From assembly GCF_003073045.1 (NCBI RefSeq), contig NC_037592.1, positions 12,924,007 to 12,988,006 on the forward strand: a stretch of 64,000 nucleotides of DNA. Direction: 5' to 3'. The first letter of the stretch is position 1. Each line of letters starts with the position of its first letter. The position numbers and the translations under genes were made by a program. The notes below the pieces were generated by a model. It had not been told where the DNA came from. It searched no databases and worked only from the letters and a program-made list of their open reading frames with translations. Source of the DNA: Pomacea canaliculata (taxonomy: Eukaryota > Mollusca > Gastropoda > Architaenioglossa > Ampullariidae). Positions 22,756 through 35,200 of this stretch are shown here, piece by piece.

Positions 22756-25256
22756 AGTCTTTCACAAAAGTCTTAAATGCTTGTCATTTTCCATTTGTGA
22801 AAAAGCTAAGCTTTATAGCAGAAAAGTAAACAACCGACAATAGTAATAAACATGTGATTTATATAGCACACAATCGCGCTCACAAATGTGGAAGACATGG
22901 ACAGAAGACAAAGGATGGAAGGAGAAACAACTATGCAGACTTTAAATAAAAGACACAAAGAGGAATCAGGGAACAAACAGTAAGGATGGACAGTATCATA
23001 AATCTGCAGAGGAAGACGAGCAGGCGGACTAGTCAACAGACTATAACCACAACTATAATAATCGGTGTAAGGAACAATGCTCGTGGGACAGACGTATTTT
23101 TTGTAGCTCGTTGAAGTAATTCGATGGTAGACATGGAGTGAAAGATAGTTTTGCAACACAGTAACTAAAAATTTGGGAACATATGTGATTGTTCTGGTGA
23201 CAGGGATACAGACTGTGTGGTCATCAGACGAAAAGCTGACTAGTCTGGCTGGAATGTAAGGATGGGATTTAATGTCGGTAAATTAAGCAAAAAATATATA
23301 TAAATTTGGCACAACGTTTTTTAGCATTTCCCGTTTACATTATTTAAGTTTTATTGCTATATATTTATTCACACCCTTCTCCAGCTTTTATTTGCATTAT
23401 CTTTCCCCGAACAGCCATACTATCATATTACAGACATTTATTCCCTCATCACAGTCTAAGTGAGGTTAGTACACTAGTCCTCAAAGACTGGTTCTAATTA
23501 ACATCTAATTAACTAGCAAGCTTTTCTGCGAACTCACTTGTTATTACTTAATCCAATAAACGGAATTTTCAAATATTAGGTACAGTACAGACATCTGCAC
23601 ATGCGCAGAAAGCCATGCTATCATAGTACTCAACGGTTTTTGACCTGTAGGGCTTAGTGGACCTAAGACAATAAGGCTCGGGAGGGGGGACTGCGAGAAC
23701 TTTCTTCTGCGATGAAAAGGTCAGTAGAAACCTTGGCGGGTCGCTATTAGCGCCGGTGGCGTAAGAACACAGCATGGTCGCGAGACAAGAGGATGAAGCC
23801 GCAGGTTGCTGGAGGCGCTGGCGTCAGTGGAGCATGCTGGGATACCAATCCTCTGCACGACTAATTATCGTGGATCATACACGTCACTGGGTCAAGGGTG
23901 AAGAGGTCAACACTTGTAACCGTGGATTGCTCAAGGCTGGACAGAATATGTTGAACTTACAGTTTCTGAATGTTGAGAGAAAGTATGCTTACAAGGTAAA
24001 GAAGAAGTGGAAGGATGAAAATTAGAGGTTTAGTTTCAGATTCAAAGACCTCGGGGTCTGATGATTGGCGCGAGGTGGTACACCAGAAATTCTTCGGTCT
24101 TTTTTCTACTTAAGTGTAAAAAGGAGTAATATCGTTGTCTTCACGGCCTTGTCCCAGCATGCCTGTCTGACCCAACTCCCTCAAGTGCACCACTGCATCA
24201 CTCTTGAGACCTTTTAATAGGCTACAGCTGTAATGTTGTTGTACATCATGGAGTAGTACATGGACGATATTGGATGTTACATCTGCCTCCTTCTTTACTT
24301 AAGCCAAAATAATCATGATTATCATCATCAGCATTAGCATCGTCCTCCTCCTCATCATCATCTTTATTTCTTGACTTTTTAATGTCCTCTTTATCTCACT
24401 CTTCCTTATGCATATTGCAAATCTTACGGAAGTATGCTTGTGAAGTCTGCCCCTGTGTTCATATGTAATGCATGCCAAGCTAACAAGTCTTAGTTTGGAC
24501 CCCGTTAGTATGATCTCTTTCTCCATGACGGACAGGGGTTCTTGACACTGACTGATGGGACTAACTGACTGCATGAGACCAACCCTGATCTTCTTGTTGG
24601 CTTTTGATACTTTTTGTCACTACCATCGACTGTCAGCCAGAGGGGTAGTCGAATGTACTCTGTGGAATAGGAATATCTAACCATAGTAGCCCCAGTCCGT
24701 GACTTCTGAGAACTTGACTACCCGTTTCCTTACTACCTAAATGTGCACTGCACGGTAGATGCTGTAAAAATTGCGATGAAGGTAACAAACAGGATACGAA
24801 TATCGGTATGAGTGCAAGTAAACGCAGTTAGGTGATCACCAGAAGAGTTTGGCGAATTCAGAGAAATGTACAAGGCGTGGGTTTGAAAAACTGTGAAAAA
24901 TAGAAATTGATCAGCAATGAGTAATCTGATTTGCAATGACTATACAAGTCTGCAGGAGTGCCTCGAATTATGACAATAACTCAGTGTTTTCTTCGTGATT
25001 TCGGTAAGCCGCTGACGAAAACTGCAGTCGCCCACTTTCTGTGTGACCCAGACATGACCTCAAGTTGACTCCAGTGTAACCACGCACTAGCGTACAAAAT
25101 GTCCTTATATGGCGGATTTCCCAATGACGCCATCACTCGGGGAGCAGCACCCAGCATCTAGAACTGAAATCAAGGCTGATTGGATTAGCAGCCGGACCCT
25201 GCTGTGTGATCCGCTGAACCCACAGATGCCGGAGGACGTGTGACTGTGGTGAAGGG
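22756..25256. other. Intergenic DNA, no gene seen
   Basis: No exon with recognisable protein similarity was found on either strand. About 22848-22920 resembles a dispersed-repeat tail. A less AT-rich stretch at 23580-23830 has scattered short open frames without domains. The last 250 bases form the P450 promoter region. Confidence 0.5.
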
Positions 25257-25264
25257 TATAAAAG
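25257..25264 (+). promoter_or_regulatory. TATA box (TATAAAAG) of the P450 gene, with upstream inverted CCAAT and SF-1-like motif
   Basis: TATAAAAG is seen in a GC-rich setting, about 100 bases before a good splice donor at 25362. Upstream are GATTGG (inverted CCAAT, 25178-25183) and TCAAGGCTG (25170-25178). The latter is close to the steroidogenic-factor-type YCAAGGYCR consensus, with one or two mismatches. TGACCT, a nuclear-receptor half site, occurs at about 25054. The TATA box is clear; the other motifs are suggestive only. Confidence 0.65.
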
Positions 25265-25286
25265 ACCTCCGCCATCAGCTGCTGTC

Positions 25287-25361
25287 ACTGCAGCTCCTGT
25301 CCAGCTAAGGAAACAGGCTCATTCTTCGATGTACCATTGCTGCTAGAACAACGACCATCAG
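25287..25361 (+). other. Non-coding first exon of the P450 gene (5' UTR)
   Basis: The sequence from about 30 bases after the TATA box to CATCAG|GTAAGT has no ATG in a useful frame and ends in a consensus donor. The next acceptor (a run of T then TACAG, 25951-25955) leads into the coding exon with ATG at 25974. The exact transcription start is inferred. Confidence 0.6.
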
Positions 25362-25973
25362 GTAAGTTGCTACGTCAAATGCTTTTAAGAAGTCTATGGA
25401 ATCAAAAAGAAAGTTGAAAAAATCATGTTTACTTCTCCCCCACGTAATTTTCCTTCAGAAACTAATAAACAGAGAAAGAAATAAAACATATACATAATAA
25501 TCTTTTCTTTCTATTGTTTAAACAGGAATCAAATGCACCTTCATGACAACAAAAATCCAGAAACATGCAGACACAATGCAAAGCAAAATATATTAATTTC
25601 AACAATTTTGTTGTTGTTGTTGGCCTACCGATGATCTTCGGCTAATGAAAAATCATTCACGCTTAATCAACGAATATACGTCGAGAAGGAATTAATGTCT
25701 TTGTCAAAAGTTATTTCTTATTCCTGACTTTGGATTACAAAAATTGGTGTATACATCATGCTACAGTATTTTCGTAGACTGAACAGATTTTTCTATAATT
25801 TCTAACCATCGCATGAAATAATGGGGTTTTATATCGCAAAGAAGACGACCTACTTATGTCACATTTTAGCTGTATGACTATGTCAGCGATAAAGAAATCT
25901 GCAAATACAGTTTAATATCTAGGTTTTATATATTCACTGTATTTTTTTTTTACAGCTATCACAACTCACAGAC

Positions 25974-28900
25974 ATGGCGAAAGTACGAGAAGTTCTTCGC
26001 TTTCTTCAAAAGAAAATGGGCCAGCAATGTCACATGTCCAGTATCTCCCTCCAATCTGAAGTAACCCCCTCCAGTCACGTGATTTACAACAATTCGATAA
26101 AGACACAAGAAGAAACAACGAATATTTCATACCCAGCATCTTTACAAATGTCTGATATTCCTGGACCAAGGAGTTTCCCAGGTATCGGGGCGATGTGGCA
26201 GTACTTACCTGGCGGTAAGTCTTTTAATGTCGGTTCTTTCATGATATGTGTTTACTGTCATTAATTTTTTTTGTACTAAAACTGTATTTATACTTTACCA
26301 GGGATAAGGTTTTTGCGACTCATTGAAACATTCAAAGCACTCAGAATTGACAAATGAAGAGTTGATGTTTCATGCAAACATGTAACAGGGTATCATGTCT
26401 CACCAAACTAACAAAGTCCGACCAAAAGCTGCTTGACAACCAATTCTGATGTTTAGGGAGGTTTTACGGGATGGATCTGAACGACGCAATACGCAGACTG
26501 CACACCCTGTATGGGGATGTAGTGCGCGAGGAAATAGTGCCAGGACTCACGGTCCTCAGGTTGTTCAACCCGCACGACTTCGCGGATGCTTACAAGGCGG
26601 AAGGAGAAAGTCCACATCGGGTACTGTTCGGTTTGCTTAATCGCTACAACGAGGTGAACAACGAAGGGGTCCAGGGTCTCCTCACGAGGTAACTTGCTCC
26701 CTCACCTTTTCCTTTTTTTCCCTTCTTTCCTTCTTTTCTTTTCTTCCTGAATATTACCCTCCTATTCATTCAAAACAAATTCATAATTAGACAATTTATA
26801 TCAAAAACGAGTGTGATGCTTGGAACTTACAGAAAAACTTTTCTGATGATTTATATATCATGGAAAAGGGTGAAATTACGAGACACTTTTTCACTGTTGT
26901 TATAAGAAGAAATTACTAAACCACGTTTAAAGTTTAATGGGGATATAAGTATTATATATGCCATAGCCAATCATAATGTGAAAACAAAATAAGAAAATAT
27001 AATAGTAATTGATTTTAATGATGACGATGATTACGATATTATTATTACAGTCAAGGCAAGGAGTGGAAACATCTACGACGGGAGGTGCAACAGGCTTTAT
27101 TGCCTCCGAAGGCTGTGAGCAGTTACTGTGAACAACAAGTGAACGTTTCCAACGACTTTGTTGACCACATTTCCCGCTGACTGAGCAGAAAGCCATCCTT
27201 GACGATTTTTTACCTGAAATCTACAAATTCGCGACGGAAGGTGAACTTTTGATGATGTTGTGTTAATGACGAACTTAGCTGATAGGTTCTTCACTGTTAT
27301 TTTTGTTGATTGATAAATTGTTCGGTACTATCACTTTAAGAAAAAGCTCGTCAACGTTCTTTCAAAGACACTGACTGCACATGGTTTACGAACAGTTGAT
27401 GTAATTAAATATATTTTGGGAACAGTGACAAAAGTATTTAGTAGATGCGATTCTGGTGTTGTCCTTGTCTTCAGTCGTTAGGTTCCCTCCACTCTGTTGC
27501 AGCTGTCGGCACCGTCTGTTTCGACCATCGTATCGGCCTCCTGTCCGGCGACAACAACGACAACGAAGAAGGCGAAACTTTCATCCAAGCCGTGCATGAA
27601 TGTCTCACCTTGACACAGAAGAGCTCAAGCTCATCCCCCTGTACCGCATCCTCCCCACACCTGTCTTTGAGCGGTTCTCGGCCGCTCAGCGCGTCATCCG
27701 CAGGTGAGAAATGCTTGAAGCCATAAAGAAATGACAGGTTAGAAATTTAGTGCGATTTCATGTGTTTATATATGTTTAAAATTATGAAGGCCACTAATTA
27801 AATTCATTAATTTGTCCACAGACTGACGCATCGCTTCCTGCCGCTGGCCATGACTCCAGAGAAGAACGGGGGGACGGGCAAGCTGGTCAACTACCTGTTG
27901 TTTTCCACCAAACTTACCTATCGCGAGATTTTCACCTTTCTTGCCGAGTTCTTCTCTGCTGGAGTGGATACAGTAGGTTCTACATTCATTCTATTCTCCT
28001 TCTCTCTTTATTTCTTCTTTTCTCTAATCTCGTGCTACAGGTTTATGGCCCGTTCCTCTATCTCCTTTGCAACGATTAAAGAGAGTAACATTGTTTTTAA
28101 GTATTTATTTAATGAGTAATAAAGAATATAATCATTAATATTATTTATTTTGTTCATTATTATATTTCATCATTATATTATATTACTATACTAATTATTT
28201 TACACATTACTATATTTGTTAGTTCATACACTATTTGTTTAAATTTGAATTAAGTTATCACTGAAATAGAGATTATCACAACACCAAATGTGGATTATTT
28301 CTCCCCCGAAAGTTCCTTCATCATTGTTTTTCCCTGTCATTTTGTCTGAAATATAATTGCATGATATGGCTCTGTATCACGTGATGTTTGATGTATTCAT
28401 ATTACTTTTCAGACCGGACATTTCCTGGCATTCACTTTATATGCTTTGGGGCGAAATCCTGAAGTTCAAAGAAATTGTACAACGAAGTCAAAGATATGAC
28501 AGACAGCAGCATCACATCCGGGGCTTTGGAATCTGCGCAGTATATGAGAGCTTTTTTGAAAGAATCACTCAGGTATCTAATTCCAAAAAAAGCAAAATCA
28601 TTAAATAATAAATGTTTGAAGTCTTTTATAATGTTTTAATTGTTTTAAGTAGTGCTGCAGCCTGTTGCAGCATCTCATGCACATAACAGAATCAACTTAC
28701 CTGATTAGATGTGTCAAGCCTAATTACTTAGTGGTTTAAGCAGAAGCTGAAGCCAGTCAAAACAAACATAACAATAAATAACAGATGTTTAATGGTTGTC
28801 TGTAGTGAGTCAGCGGATTCTGGTTTTATCAAGGATTCCCATTCACCCATTCATTTCAAGAGTGATTTCGTTCATTCTACAATTAAAAACAGAATATTCA

Positions 28901-30231
28901 AAAAAAGGTTTTACATTCAACATCTTGGAGAGAACAGTTTTTAAGTTGGTTACACCACACAGCATTTCTTGTAGTTGTAGTTGTAGTTGTAGTTGTAGTT
29001 GTAGTTGTCAACGCCGGCCAGGTCCTAATGGTCCTTATTATGAACTCTGTAGGATGTACCCAGTGGCTCCAGGTCTCGGGCGAACTTTACAGTCAGATGC
29101 TGTCATCGCAGGCTACCATGTCCCAGCAGGAGTAAGTAAAGATTTATTTCTCCCTTCCTTCAATTTCTTCATCTTTCTTCATCAGACCAAACCATATTCT
29201 TCATGTTACCTGATTCGCTCAAGGACCTGGTTTCTTTCATCATTTCTTTCAGCTCTGTACAAATGAACTGTAAATAATGCAATGAGAGTGAAAGTATATT
29301 TTACTGAGGTAACACTTGGCACTTAATGAACATATTATTCACTTCTGCTTTGTGATTTCAGACGAATGTGGTTCTCCATTACGACATGGCGGGAAAGACA
29401 ACCGATTTATTTCTTCTCCGGAAGTGTTCTCACCTGAAAGGTGGTTGCGCAGCAACAGAGAAAATATCTCCCCTTTCATTACACTACCCTTTGGTTTCGG
29501 ACCCCGCAGCTGTCCAGGGCGCCGTCTGGCGGTACAGGAAGTCAGCATCGTCATTGCCAAGGTAAACAGGGGCGCACACACTGACCCGAAATATTTTACA
29601 GCAATTTTTGTTACAATGAAAATGTAATATTGAATCGACCACAAAATCACACACAAAATGGTCAAGGGTTCTAGAGAGTTTCCATTATTGAGACTCATGC
29701 TTGAATTACCAAAAAAAAAAAAAAAATCCACAATAACAGTTAAAACTTTCCATTCATTATTTCAGGCGATAATCATAATTCTCTACAAGAAAAAGAAAGT
29801 GAGAGATGTTTCGGATCTTCTGTCACATAACACTTTACCACTTTATTATCACTCACTTGATAATTCTTTATATAGATATACTTTTGGGTGGGCTAGCTAG
29901 ATGAGAAAGAGAAGAACTGCATGAATTTATATTTCTATTTCAGTTGTTACAGAGGTTTAACATTGTGTACAATGGAGATGAGCTGCCCATCAGCATGCAG
30001 ATTCTCAACACACCTGCCGAGTCTCTGTCCTTCACATTTGAGAAACGAAACCTTCCGATGATGTCTCTGTTCCTGAACTCCAATTTCTTTCTACGAAGTG
30101 TCAGAGATATTTCCATTTCCTGTGTTAAGAACAATACTGATATCTTTTCCTACAATCGTCCAATTTTCTTACTGCACTCTGCGTTGTCATTTTTCTTAAT
30201 GAGAATATTAGTACCATTTTGTAACTTTTAA
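25974..30231 (+). CDS. Cytochrome P450, mitochondrial clan, nine coding exons
   Basis: Coding exons: 25974-26214, 26457-26688, 27051-27240, 27482-27703, 27822-27972, 28413-28572, 29053-29131, 29362-29561 and 29944-30231. The product has about 588 residues. Motifs are the Pro-rich hinge IPGPRSFPGIG, C-helix GKEWKHLRREV, I-helix EFFSAGVDTTG, K-helix LKESLR (ExxR), FSPERWL, and the haem Cys-loop FGFGPRSCPGRRLA with its Cys ligand. AGVDTT and the K-type C-helix point to mitochondrial P450s that take electrons from adrenodoxin, like molluscan CYP10 (inference). The N-terminus is amphipathic and basic, fitting a mitochondrial presequence rather than an ER anchor. Four places need one extra base to keep frame (about 27175, 27618, 28470 and 29392). 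With four added bases the coding length is an exact multiple of three. About 50 residues follow the usual end SFTFEKR. It is convergent with the cyclase gene. Confidence 0.88.
28972..29009 (+). repeat. (GTAGTT)n hexanucleotide microsatellite in P450 intron
   Basis: About six head-to-tail GTAGTT units lie 45 bases before the exon at 29053. On the minus strand the units read AACTAC. Confidence 0.9.
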
Positions 30232-30245
30232 AACGAGTGATTCAA

Positions 30246-30251
30246 AATAAA
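30246..30251 (+). promoter_or_regulatory. Candidate polyadenylation signal of the P450 gene
   Basis: AATAAA is 15 bases after the P450 stop. The next gene is convergent and its stop is at 30932, so about 700 bases hold both 3' ends. Confidence 0.55.
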
Positions 30252-30555
30252 CCAGAAATGACATTAAGACAAAGACTATGAGTTCTTCTTGTCTGTGATT
30301 TAAACATTGTATTGCCATACTATTGTGTGTGTGTTTGTATGTCTGCACTTATATATCAATCTGTCAGCAGATTGTAAGAGATGAATTAATATTTTAATTG
30401 GAGACACTACAAAATATTCAAACACTTGTATTTACTAGTGTGAAGAAAGTTTTGACTTTCATTTTCCCTAAACATTTAAAAGCTTTGTTTGACACTGTGA
30501 GGTCATGTGCTTCCCGATTATACACGAGCAACACTTTGCAATGCAAACCTTCAAC

Positions 30556-30561
30556 TTTATT
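30556..30561 (-). promoter_or_regulatory. Candidate polyadenylation signal of the guanylyl cyclase gene
   Basis: TTTATT on the plus strand is AATAAA on the minus strand, about 370 bases past the cyclase stop. It is a candidate only. The rest of 30260-30931 shows no gene. Confidence 0.4.
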
Positions 30562-30931
30562 CGAAGATGAATTCATAACTATTCATAAAAATGTTCTGAG
30601 ATGCAAAATACCATTAACACTGGACTGTACAAGTGACCTACTGTACAGTGATATAAATAAATTTGTCGCACGGCTACTTGTAAAAATATTTTAACAACTG
30701 TGTGACATCTCATTTTGTAAAACACTGAACATCAAATGCAAATTCTAACAAACAATATTTACTAACCAAACAACTTGCCACAGATGCATCACGACATACA
30801 ATCCTGATTACTAAGATCAATACAACATAATTAAAACTTCTCCCCCTAAAAAAAAAACTTAATCACCCTGCCAACCCAAGCTGTCTGTGGACTACATCAC
30901 CACCAATGTGTCACTGACACACAGCAGTGTG

Positions 30932-32299
30932 TCACAAAGGTGTCGAGTCCAAGGCTCTGGTCATCCGGGAAGAGATCTGCTCTTTGAGCAAAGACACGTC
31001 CAGCTTGGGTGAGGCCGGCCTGGAATTGTTGGGTGAGTTCCGGTGCTCGTGTTGACCTGCTTGGGCTCCACGTGCAGGTACGCCATGACACTGGCACGCC
31101 GAGCCTGGGCGTCCGAGTTGGAGCGCTTGAGGTCACGCTCCAGACGCCTCATGCCCTCCGTGATCGGGTTCAAGGATGTTGGCTGTCATCTCCAGCATCG
31201 AGACGGTCGACTCGTTGCGGGCACCGATGTTGACAGTGTTGTTCTGTACGAGACAACACTGACCAGGTTAGATATAATAAACAAGCCACGCAGAATAATC
31301 GTATATCAGCAACACATCCATTCTTAATGGAAAAGAAAGGAAAGAGAAAGAGTGAAGGATTGATAACAAAAGGATGCGCTTTTGATGCTGTTAATGTTAA
31401 AAGCTGAAATCAGTAACTGTAACAAACAAAATTACTGGTACATAACAGAAGTTTCGAACAAAGGAAATTTTGGCGGTGATTAGCCTACAAAACCTTAAGA
31501 GGATCTGACATTGGGAATGATTACCTCAACTAAATCCCGCAATCATTTATTCCAGTATGTTTCTGACACTATACTTTGGATCATAAATTCCCCTGAACAC
31601 CATATAAATCTACTAATAATGTAGTTTCCTACCTCTGCCTTAGGGTTCACGAACAGGTGTTCCAGTGGGTTTACATCCTTAATTCTTCTCTCTGCCTCCT
31701 CCAGCTGCTTCTTCTGCAGCATCGTCCTCAAGGTGCGCCCAGCGCTGTTCACTCGCTTCTCTTCGCCCGCTGTGCTGTGATGCAGCATGTCCAGGATGTG
31801 CTGCACGGAGTCCCTGGTCAGCTCCGACAGGCGCGGTCCGTGTGTGTGTAAGGTTCTGACTGAACCCTCGACGTGGGCTCGAAGTTCTTTCTCAACAACT
31901 TCACATCCACATCCTGGAGTTCGCTGGCATCGTCCTGACTGGACGTCACGGAACTGGTTCGGACAGGTTGTGAGACCTCGCCCACGGAGGAATTGCACGG
32001 ATGGCTGCCTCCACCAGGGAAACCGTGACGTTGTTTGGCGTGAGAGTCCGTTTCCGACTGAACGGCAACTGTACTGGGAAAGACGGATGGCTGGCCTCCT
32101 GGCAGCTTGGTGTCGGAGCTCCCATGATGGTAGTCAGTGGCGTCCGGCACGTGCTTGTGGTAGTCGTCGCGGCCCCAACAGAAGTAGGTGGACAAAGTGC
32201 CTTTACCCTTCACGCTGATTTCGCCGCGCGGGACGATGTGGTAACCATGGTAATTGATGAGCTTGTCGCGAGCTTGAGACGACAGGTGAATCTTCATGG
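30932..32299 (-). CDS. Last two exons: end of cyclase fold plus long C-terminal tail
   Basis: Exons 31633-32299 and 30932-31243. The start, [14 protein letters not shown] ... [16 protein letters not shown], is the conserved end of a class III cyclase. Beyond it lie about 280 residues without a known domain. They are rich in Ser and charged residues, with two helical-looking parts ([40 protein letters not shown]). The frame changes at about 31885-31895 (one base short), 31163-31180 (one extra or two short) and 31035-31045 (one base short). The chosen end is [12 protein letters not shown] with TGA at 30932-30934. With a net one-base correction the whole coding length is divisible by three. Confidence 0.7.
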
Positions 32300-35200
32300 C
32301 TAATGACGAAAAAAACACGCTCTGAACTACTACTACTAAAACTAAAAAAAAAAACTAAAAAACTAATAAAACCACTACTACTACTAATAATAATAATAAC
32401 AACAACAATAAAAATAATTTTACCGCCTTTCCCTTGCGCTAGACGAACTTAAATCGCTTTATACACAAAAGAGACAAGATAAGAAATAGGTGCCACAAAA
32501 AACCTGGTCCCGAAAAAGGTGAGGTCTCCAACACATTTCGCTTTACAAAGATGAAGGAGAGGAGTCTTACCTACTCCCGTCGACTCCATTCTGGAAGCAG
32601 TGTTGACAGCATCACCAAAAAGGCAGTAACGGGGCATCGCCAGACCTACAACCCCCGCTACCACTGCGCCAGTGTGGATCCCTGTGACAAGAACCACAAT
32701 TTGACACACAGAACACATTTCTTCAACCCTTGTCTCTTGTTTGCAACCCCATCTTTCCCAAACCAGGATGAACATTGGCTTTATTATTACTATGCTGTTT
32801 TAAAATAGTTTGGGTGAACAGTGTCAATCAGGAATGGCGTGTTTTCATGGAAGTAAATGTTTGTGTCAAATGCTAGAAACTTAATAAAATCTTAGTTTTC
32901 TTCTCCTACTTGCGTTTTTCACTTTTCAATAATATATACTTAATTCTTTTCAGAATAGGTAGCTTTTTGTAATGAGCTACAGACAGCAAGAAGGTTGGTT
33001 AAAATGCCAGGTCATACTACCCAAATGTTTACCTATTCTGATCATCAGTTGCCGTTCGGGAAGGTGAGGGATACGAAAGGTGCCGATGGAAGCCAAGATG
33101 TCCATGGAGCAGTCTGCGATCTCTTTGATGTGCCGCTCCCCGTTCCGCTTGGGCAGACCGCTGGCCAGCATGTAGGCATCTCCGATCGTCTCCACCTGAG
33201 ACCACCAAGACACAAGTATGGACATCGGACATCGGACATAGTGTCATTGGACACTAACAATATTCTCGGCCAATTTTTATTATTACCACGTGATGTCATA
33301 CAGTACATGGAATGTGATGTTCAGTTGGTGTATGGTCAAAAGAACCGACAATTCTGAGATTCTGCAGGAGTATGAGCAAGTCGAATGTCTCAATTGCTGA
33401 ATAAGAAAAACGAAATGCTGACAAGAGTCTGCTTTCTAAAGTAACGAAGAGTTAATATAAACAATGACAGACTGTCCTGTCCTACCTTGTACACATCATA
33501 GGCGGTGATGATGTCATCGAAAAGTGTGTAGAGGCTGTTGAGCAGATTCACCACCTCTATAGGTGTGCTGTCAGCACAGATCTTAGTGAAGCCCACGATG
33601 TCCGAGAAATAAATCGTGACTTCGTCAAAGAGTTCTGCTTTCACCGGCTTCCCGCTCTTGAGGTCCTCTGCCACCGACCTGCAACACCATCGTAGCTCAT
33701 TACAACTTGTTCCTGCGGTTGGAGGATGGAGGCTTTGGCTCATCTTTATTAAATGTTAACATATAAACTTTGCATGCATCGTGTTAAATTCGCAATGGAA
33801 ATGCTAGAACGGACCAGAAGATCATAAAATAATGGATAGCCTGGGGTAGTCACTCACTGGGGTAGCATGCGGTACAAGAGATTTTCTGTCTTTCGTTTCT
33901 CGGCATCCAGCTCGGAGGTCCGCTCTGCCACCAGTTCCTCCAAATGGTTGGCATATTTCTCCAGCATGGCTACCATGTTGTCGATAACTGTCATGTGTCT
34001 GCGACAAAAACAAAAATGGGATGATTTATGGTGACAAGCTAATTTTGTCATAAAAATGTTCAGGCAGTTTATTTACTCTGTCATGGGGGTCTATTTTCCC
34101 CTTTCTCTTTTGTTTTTTCATCACCACAAAGTAGCAAAGATTCCCACCCTGCACCTAATCCATCATTTTTTCCGTTTCTCGCGCCTACCTGGTGGAGGGA
34201 TTTAACAACTGTGCACAGGTGCTGGTACATGAAAGAATCGTTGTCGTACTTACTTGGATGGATTGAGTTTGTTGAGGGTCTTGAGCACCCGAGCAGGTGT
34301 TGGGCGCATCGCCGGATCCTCCGCCCAACAGTCGCTTATCAAAGATGTCAGCTCTGAGTCATGGCGGATGTCACGTGCCAGGGTGGGACGAAACGGGGTG
34401 GGATTGGGGTTCTTCACCTTTTGGATGATCTCTGGAAATGATCCGTTTGGGTGATGAAAATCAAAGAAAGGCTTTTCAGCACTGAGGAACTTGGAGTGAT
34501 TGATTGATTAATTAATTGATCCATAATCCATTCGTAACACTGGCATTAAAACATTCTTCAGTTTTTTCATTCTTCAGTCGCGATATCTTACCAAAGCTAT
34601 CATCAAAAGGATAAAATTTTAAAATGTTTAGTATTTTGGAATGATTTTTCCATCCCTTAAAGACATGCTCGAAATGTACAAATAATTTCCAAATTTTCTT
34701 TAGGAAAGAAATCATTTGTCAGCGCCTTGTCTTCAGTTTTTGTATCCTGCTGTCACTCGATGTCCCTTACACACCTGTTCACGACATGCACGTGCAACAC
34801 TTAACATCTTCACCGCCAGGTATATCACACTACCCACCTGCAGAAGACATGAATGAATAATCTGAGTACGGCCCGGATCGTGTAAAAACCTCCTTCAAAA
34901 TGATGCCCAAGGCATAGATGTCAGCTTTTTGTAAGTCCACCCCGGTCTCACCCTTCAGGACCTCGGGTGCAGTCCAAAGCTCCTCTGTAACACGCAATAC
35001 ACAGCAGCTACAGACCAGGAGAACGGGTGGGTTGGTTTCAAATTTTAATTATTTTTACAGTAATGTAGGCGGGAAACATATCAAAAGAGATCAAATGTCA
35101 GCATCTACTTTCTTCATTTTTTCTCTCACTCACCCACTCACGCACACACATAGCTACTGTCTCAAAGCATGGCGTTTCCCAAGTTTTCTCGAGGCGTATC

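Noticed and set aside
25974-30231. Calling the P450 a pseudogene
   Set aside because: All breaks are one missing base, most at short runs, with intact catalytic motifs and splice sites; assembly error is more likely until accurate reads say otherwise.
32001-32303. 100-residue plus-strand open frame
   Set aside because: Antisense to the end of the cyclase domain; the minus strand carries the conserved [11 protein letters not shown] motif.
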